A DNA stretch of 64,000 nt from Ampelocalamus luodianensis. Lineage: Eukaryota > Streptophyta > Magnoliopsida > Poales > Poaceae. Shown piece after piece: positions 59,059 through 64,000 of the stretch. The position numbers and the translations under genes are program-made. Numbering within the stretch: position 1 is the first letter of the stretch; every line of letters begins with the position of its first letter. The notes beneath the pieces are model-generated. The model was not told where the DNA came from. It worked only from the letters and a program-made list of their open reading frames with translations, and did not search any database. The DNA lies in contig CM070638.1 in NCBI GenBank assembly GCA_036346255.1, forward strand, positions 43,462,394 to 43,526,393. The letters are read 5' to 3'.

Positions 59059-59893
59059 TGTGGAGAGCAGCCAAAAATCCTTTCTCGTGATCTGGTAAAG
59101 TGTGTAGGAATAAGAAAATGTACTTCGAAAAAAAAATGGAACAAGAAAATTCAGTTGTTTTGGTTCCAGATGCCGAAAATAGTTCCATATCATATTTGTA
59201 CACTAGATTGCTCTTAGCACCACCCTCAAACTGCTTTTTCTCATAATAACGTGGCCGAATTATTTCATCTTCAAGTAGTCTCCACCTTCCAGAAAAGGGC
59301 AACTGCATACAAAAATATTTCCCAAACTAAAAACAATACTAAGGCCACAAACTACTTTGCATCGAAAACACCTAAGAAATGGCAATCACAGTAGAGATCA
59401 AAGCAAAGCGTCAATGGATGGAGAGATTGGCTTCTAGTTAATTCTATAGAAGATGCTCATTCAATTTTTTTCTCTTTTTGCTATTATATGCCTTGAATAA
59501 AGGGACACTAAAAGTTTGGTAGATACCTTGGTTTTGGACATTGAATCAAGTGCCATCAGATCATATGCCAAGTACCTCCTCTTCAATCCTGAATCTGGTA
59601 TTGTGTCTATATTCATTAATCCATCAATCAAGGTCATCTCATGTGGACCCTTCAATTGGCAAAGAAATAAGGTTAACTTTTGTGGGGAAAAGCATTATGA
59701 TTTTCTCCAGCACAAGAATGAGAATCTTACTTCATTAAGGTTCCTATGAGGAAAGCGCATCTGAACTCTTCTAATGAAAAAAATCCGATCAATCAAGAAA
59801 CAACCATCCCTCATTATGAGCATCATATATGAGGTTCCATCAGCTTTCCATGTAGCATAATAGTATCACTGTCTAAGTAGTTGGAGATTGTCA
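59059..59893 (-). pseudogene. mRNA capping enzyme (guanylyltransferase) exons, broken
   Basis: The intact enzyme transfers GMP to the 5' end of nuclear pre-mRNA. Exons in transcript order are 59893-59731, 59649-59527, 59302-59174 and 59091-59059. They read NLQLLRQ, stop, then YYYATWKADGT (motif I, Lys codon 59845-59847); TIPDSGLKRRYLAYDLMALD; EIIRPRYYEKKQFEGGAKSN and VYKYDMELFS; then TRKDFWLLST. Lesions: TGA at 59866-59868 where CGA is expected; the motif I Arg of KxDGxR is Ser (59830-59832); motif III DGE has Leu instead of the essential Glu (IDGLMNID); the third exon lacks a GT donor. N- and C-terminal parts are missing. It lies inside the putative Helitron in the element's own direction, so capture of a genomic segment with introns is likely. 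Confidence 0.85.
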
Positions 59894-60958
59894 CTGCATG
59901 CAGCAAAAGAAAAAACATTAGGTCAAAAAGGAAACATAGGGCCAGTATGGACTAAGCTAATACCGATTAGGGCCCATTTGGAACACAGAAATTTTATAGG
60001 GCTTTACTTTTTTTTCCCTCCCTTGAAAGAATTATTGTTTTCTTCAAATTAGCAGGCACAACCACTTGGCACTCACTGATTTTGGTTTTATGACTTAATC
60101 GAGAGCTATCACTTTTTTAAAAAATAATAATAAATTTGATACAGATTTTATGAGCAGATCTAAGGAAATTGATGATATATATATTAAAAAAAAAGTGTCC
60201 CAAGCCTTCAGAAAATAAGGAAATGCGGACATGTGAGATTCCAAAAAGGGTATGGTGCAAAAATACAACTCATCAAATGCATGCGGATTTTTTGGCTAAA
60301 CTTGTTCTACCAGGTTTTCAAATGCAGATGGCAATTTCACATGAAAACCTAGCAGACAGCTAAACTTGTTCTATTGCAGATTTTTTCCCTAGTTTTAGTC
60401 TATTCTTGGAAACTATACCAGAAATGATTAGCACCGACAGTAGCTCATGACTAATGTTTAGAAGATCAGAACACCTTCTCAATGAAAAGTTTGAACAGAC
60501 TGGGAAACATCAGGCCTCGGGTGGCAATTAACCCAAATTTTACGTCAACATGACCAGATAGAGACATGGGACACAAGGAAAAACAGCTACATTGACAATC
60601 ATCAAGCTAAAATCATCTTGTCAGCATACTGATGCTGGGATCTTTCACGTGCCTCCAAATGAGAGAGTAATTAAATATCTAAAGGTGGTCATATAAACAA
60701 ATCTTGATACAGTGCTTTTCATACATTACTTCTTGCATTTCATTACATGGTGCAGCGGAACAAATCAACACAAGATGCTTCTCTTCCAATTGCAAATGCA
60801 TTTTAACAGTGTTGCTTTTATGTACATGAGAAAAGGAACCTATTGGAAAATATGCAAAACGTAACCATGATGATTAGTTCCTGATTGAGACTGTTCCATG
60901 AATCAGTGATAGAAAGCAATTTGGCAACATAATAACAGTTGGGAAAATAGTTATTCAC

Positions 60959-61119
60959 CATATTCCTATCCGGAGGGTGATCGAACCTGCAACTCATGCC
61001 AAACCTAGACAATCCAGTCTTGAGGTAGTAAGTGCAGTCCGGTTCCTCCAGACGCTCAGAATATGGCCCTGGTTGCATAGTGGCACCACTGCTCATGGTC
61101 ATCTGCTGCCACATCCCCT
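60959..61119 (-). pseudogene. CCCH zinc-finger protein, one exon, second Cys lost
   Basis: This 161-base exon (acceptor at 61120, GTGAAT donor at 60958) reads MWQQMTMSSGATMQPGPYSE, then EEPDCTYYLKTGL and FGMSCRFDHPPDRNM. Plant ZFN-like CCCH proteins have C-x8-C-x5-C-x3-H here. The second Cys is Ser (codon 61007-61009, TCT), so this finger could not bind zinc normally. Only the first of the family's several fingers is present. Intact relatives bind RNA or DNA in the nucleus. It lies in the putative Helitron, same orientation as the capping-enzyme exons. Confidence 0.78.
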
Positions 61120-61908
61120 CTGCAACCAGCATTGCACACACACACAGAACTTAAACAAAAACCACAACAAATAATAAAAATCTATATCAGCAAGTCTGCA
61201 ATGTAAAATCACACCTTAAACCGGTTTGAGCTACAAAACTATCCACATTTTAAACAAACGAAGATGACAAGTACTAAGCACATAGAAAGAGCACCCACCT
61301 TAACCTAAACCACCCATAGCAGTCGAATGGAATATGATGACAACGATTCAAGGAACGAAGCAGTGAAGCCGAAAGGCGTTGTTGAGGAGCGCATAGAGGC
61401 GTACAACGTGGTCCGAGAGCGCGCGGGCGACGTCGCCGATGAGAACGGCGTAGTAGAGCAACGTCGACGGGCGCGGTAGCGCGTCCAGCAGCAGCCACCG
61501 CGTTGCTCTAGCTACCCCTTCTTGCATAGCCTCTTCAACTGCAAGATAGAAGAAACAATTGAGCACCGAAAAGACTGGAACACGGGAAAATTTAAAAAGA
61601 AGAACATCTTCAAAGGACGCATGGAGCAAACGGACAGCAAGGAGCAACAACAAATCAGAGATAACGGAAGATGCACAGATCAGTGGGGAACCATCCCCAA
61701 GAACAGGCGAAACCGAGGGTAAGAAGACCACGAGAACACAGCAAGAACCGAGATCGATGAACAGAAAGGGTGAGTGCAAAAAAGAGATTCATCCCCAGAG
61801 GAAATGCAAATCAAGGAGCAAGAGAGCGCGCGGATGAAATCGTGGTGGCCAAAACGAACCAGAAGCGTCCGAGACCAGAGCGAAGAGGAGGACACACTGT
61901 GCACCCAA

Positions 61909-62244
61909 GCGAACAAACCAGAGCAAAAGGCGGCGGTGCGAAATCGAGGGCAAAACGAACAGGAGGGAAAAAGGGGAAGGAGGTGCCGACGGCCTCCTCT
62001 TGGGCCACGGTGCGCACGTTCCTGTGGGCGTTGAGATGGAGGAGTGGGAGGAGCAGGTCCGAGTGGAGAGGCCCAAGCGAAGAAACCAGAGCAAAAGGCG
62101 GCGGTGCGAAATCTAGGGCAAAACGAAGAGGAGGGAAAAGGGGAAGGAAGCGCCGGCGCTGGCCTTCTCTTGGGCGCCGGTGCGCGCAGTCCTGTGGGGC
62201 GTTGAGACTGAGGAGGGGGAGGAGCAGGGCCGAGCGGAGAGAAG
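61909..62244. repeat. 168-bp tandem duplication
   Basis: Units opening GCGAACAAACCAGAGC (61909) and GCGAAGAAACCAGAGC (62077) are about 85% alike across the 168-bp period. The duplication creates a repeated FCPRFRTAAFCSG phrase in the minus-strand open frame 61680-62453, which I do not regard as a gene. Confidence 0.85.
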
Positions 62245-62654
62245 GTGGCCATCGTGGGAGGCGAGGGAAGGGGAAAAGCGGATTGGAGATGGCGTGGGAC
62301 GCGAGGCGAGGATGAAGAACGGACGAGGCGTGCTGTGAAGAATGGACTGCCACGACTTGCGCACGCGTGGCGAGCTGAGGTAGCGAGCGCCGAGGAAGCC
62401 CGGATCCCCCATCGGACGGGCGCGGACGCAGCCGAACGGATCCGACGGCGCATAAAAAAAAAACAGTGACGTGGCCACTCTCCCCTCAGCCCCTTTCTGC
62501 CTCCTTTTATATGGAGAGATATGGAGAGATTCTCAGTGAGTCAGGGGAAAATGCCACAACATGATTTTTTTAGGAAAATTAATAATGTGTTCGTTCAAAA
62601 AAGAAAAGAAAAATTAGTAATGTAACATAAATTATAAACACCGTGTATAATGAA

Positions 62655-62966
62655 TTGAGGTATCTTTGATTCGCATGATTCTAAAAATATAGGAATAGGA
62701 AAAACATAGGATCACGATATCATGACCTCTTTAATCCTACAGGATTGAAAACCACAAGAATTTGCAACAAAGTATGTTTGATTACATCGTAGGAAAAGCA
62801 TAGGAATTTTTCTGAGAGCATTGAGCGGAATTGAATGCATATGAAAATATTCCATAGGAATTGTACGACTTCAATCTTACCAATCAAACAACTTACATAT
62901 GAAAAATTCCTTAGGATTAGAATCCTCCAAAAATCATTTGAAAATCCTTCAAATCAAAGAGGTCCT
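62655..62966. mobile_element. MITE with CTTTGATT-type terminal repeats
   Basis: Left end GGTATCTTTGATTCGCATGA and, inverted, right end GGACCTCTTTGATTTGAAGG. The interior is AT-rich with repeated CATAGGAA(T/A) phrases in both orientations, as in common grass hAT-type MITEs. I could not find a clear 8-bp duplication. Confidence 0.6.
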
Positions 62967-63236
62967 AAAACTTGAAACCATGAGGAATTCTCTACGCTAC
63001 TGTTTCACAGGTTGCTTTTTTTTGGGCGTGGATATTGCGGAGAGGAATATTAGGCGTAACAAACCAACTAATTGATTCGAGGTAAAAATTTAGCTTTACC
63101 AAACATCTTAACCCCCTGCCGCGATTAGCCTCACATGGCCCACTTGCCAGTGCCACTCGCCCCCGCTGCAAACGCACAGCCACAGCAGATGGCGGAGCCG
63201 TGGCTAGAGTTAATGGATTGGCATCATCTGCGGAAT

Positions 63237-64000
63237 GTCACGATAAACAGTGTCATAACATTCGGTAGATCTGAATCGTCGAATCCGGAAAGAACGGTCC
63301 AGATCAAAAGCTACAATAAGGTTACAATACTTATGAACAGTGCTTATACTACAGTATTTACTACGATGTTTGGGAACAGTGCACGCCTCGATTTCAATCT
63401 CTTGTTTCGATCCGTTAGCGGGAGGCAATGTTATAATACTGTTTGTTAGGAAGCCGCCCGCCAGAGTCCGGGTTCGGGTGGGCACCTCATCCACCCTAGA
63501 CTATATATAGGAGGGGGGAGACCCCAACCATGTGCTGATTCATTATTGAAAGAGCAATAAAGAGAAGCCCGCGATCCTCTTATACCGTGTTCATCTATTA
63601 TTCGTTCTTGTGTTCTTGCATTGTTCTTACGATTCTATGCTTGTCTACGAGGTAATCGCTCGGACTGGACTCGCCAGCGACGGTTCCTCAACACGTTATC
63701 AGCACGATCGACTCTCCTCGCATCGAAAAGGTAACCGTCGATGAACGACACTCGTAGATTGAATCGTTTTCTAGATCGCTTTCAATTCGCAATTGTTGCT
63801 TTCTAGATTGTTTCCTACGGTGCAAATTCGTTATAATCTACCGCGAAAGACTTGAAGTCGCCGGCCAAGCCGATCGGTTGGATTGTATGAAAAACGAATG
63901 TTGATTGCACTGTATTACATTGTATTATATGAACAGTAATTGCATGAATAGATTGCATAAACAATAAAAGAAAAGAAAAAACAACGCCGTCCCAGATACG
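63237..64000 (+). mobile_element. 5' LTR and leader of a copia-type element leaving the window
   Basis: A TATATATA core at about 63501-63509, a leader, and an LTR/leader junction CTCAACACGTTATCAGCACG at 63687-63706 show an element in plus orientation. The LTR start is uncertain: TGTCACGATAAACAG at 63237 or TGTTATAATACTG at 63429. Leader sequence continues to the window end, so coding regions should follow at higher coordinates. Confidence 0.5.

Larger units (their letters stand above)
54494..62519 (-). mobile_element. Putative non-autonomous Helitron carrying gene fragments
   Basis: On the minus strand the right-hand terminus reads TCTCTCCATATAAAAGGAGG (starting at 62519, preceded by A), a typical grass Helitron 5' start. 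The left terminus reads GCGCAAATGCGC (a short hairpin, 54506-54517), then TACGGGCT and CTAG (54497-54494), followed by a T. Helitrons insert between A and T, start TC and end with a hairpin plus CTRR; all four hold. The 5' decamer TCTCTCCATA is present twice, so the start could be 10 bp further out. Inside are exons of an mRNA capping enzyme and a CCCH zinc-finger gene, both in the element's orientation. No Rep/helicase is present. Confidence 0.55.

Noticed and set aside
61680..62453. 257-aa minus-strand open frame
   Set aside because: Its apparent internal protein repeat is produced by a 168-bp DNA duplication in GC-rich sequence, and no family signature is present.

Overview
This is nuclear DNA of a grass (Poaceae), probably close to rice. 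The evidence is GT-AG introns in every real gene, dense nested LTR retrotransposons, hAT- and Mutator-type MITEs, a Helitron-like element, and grass-like protein sequences. From memory, rice chromosome 11 carries a cytosolic pyruvate kinase gene near the methylthioribose-1-phosphate isomerase gene IDI2. The two best genes here are those two, so the window is probably orthologous to that segment; this was not checked.

Layout. 1-1977: no gene recognised. 1978-9296: an inverted-repeat (Mutator/foldback-like) element whose right arm is split by a 5.2 kb solo LTR (3862-9106). 9862-12750: ten 3' exons of a cytosolic pyruvate kinase on the minus strand, with a hAT MITE in an intron and a one-base frameshift. 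12888-12987: a 100-N gap that removes the link to the 5' half of that gene. 12988-17462: the 3' part of a Ty3/gypsy element of probable Tat lineage with an antisense ORF and its 3' LTR. 17463-24342: LTR remnants, a 42-bp-arm hairpin and two Mutator-type MITEs. 24348-35852: three related solo LTRs nested inside one another, with target-site duplications (TSDs) CCTAA, TCAGT/TCGGT and CTACA. 36019-40219: an apparently intact nine-exon methylthioribose-1-phosphate isomerase gene (minus strand, 367 aa). 41640-51540: a 5'-truncated NOG1 (nucleolar GTPase) pseudogene split by a solo LTR (TSD CCAAG), which itself carries a decayed Ty1/copia element with 131-bp LTRs (TSD ATGAC). 53455-54479: the last two exons of an ABCB transporter with a premature stop. 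54494-62519: a putative 8 kb Helitron carrying exons of an mRNA capping enzyme and of a CCCH zinc-finger protein, both broken and both in the element's own orientation. 62655-62966: a MITE. 63237-64000: the start of a copia-type LTR element leaving the window.

Only the isomerase (methionine salvage) looks fully functional as read. Pyruvate kinase is real but incomplete here. NOG1, ABCB, capping enzyme and CCCH pieces are fragments. Most of the window is layered transposon insertion followed by loss of element interiors through LTR-LTR recombination. I found no CRISPR array, operon or bacterial-type system. The most unusual signals are the three-level solo-LTR nest, a GAGTAC/GTACTC palindrome kept about 370-430 bp from the 3' end in five divergent solo LTRs, the fragment-carrying Helitron, and the 42-bp hairpin.
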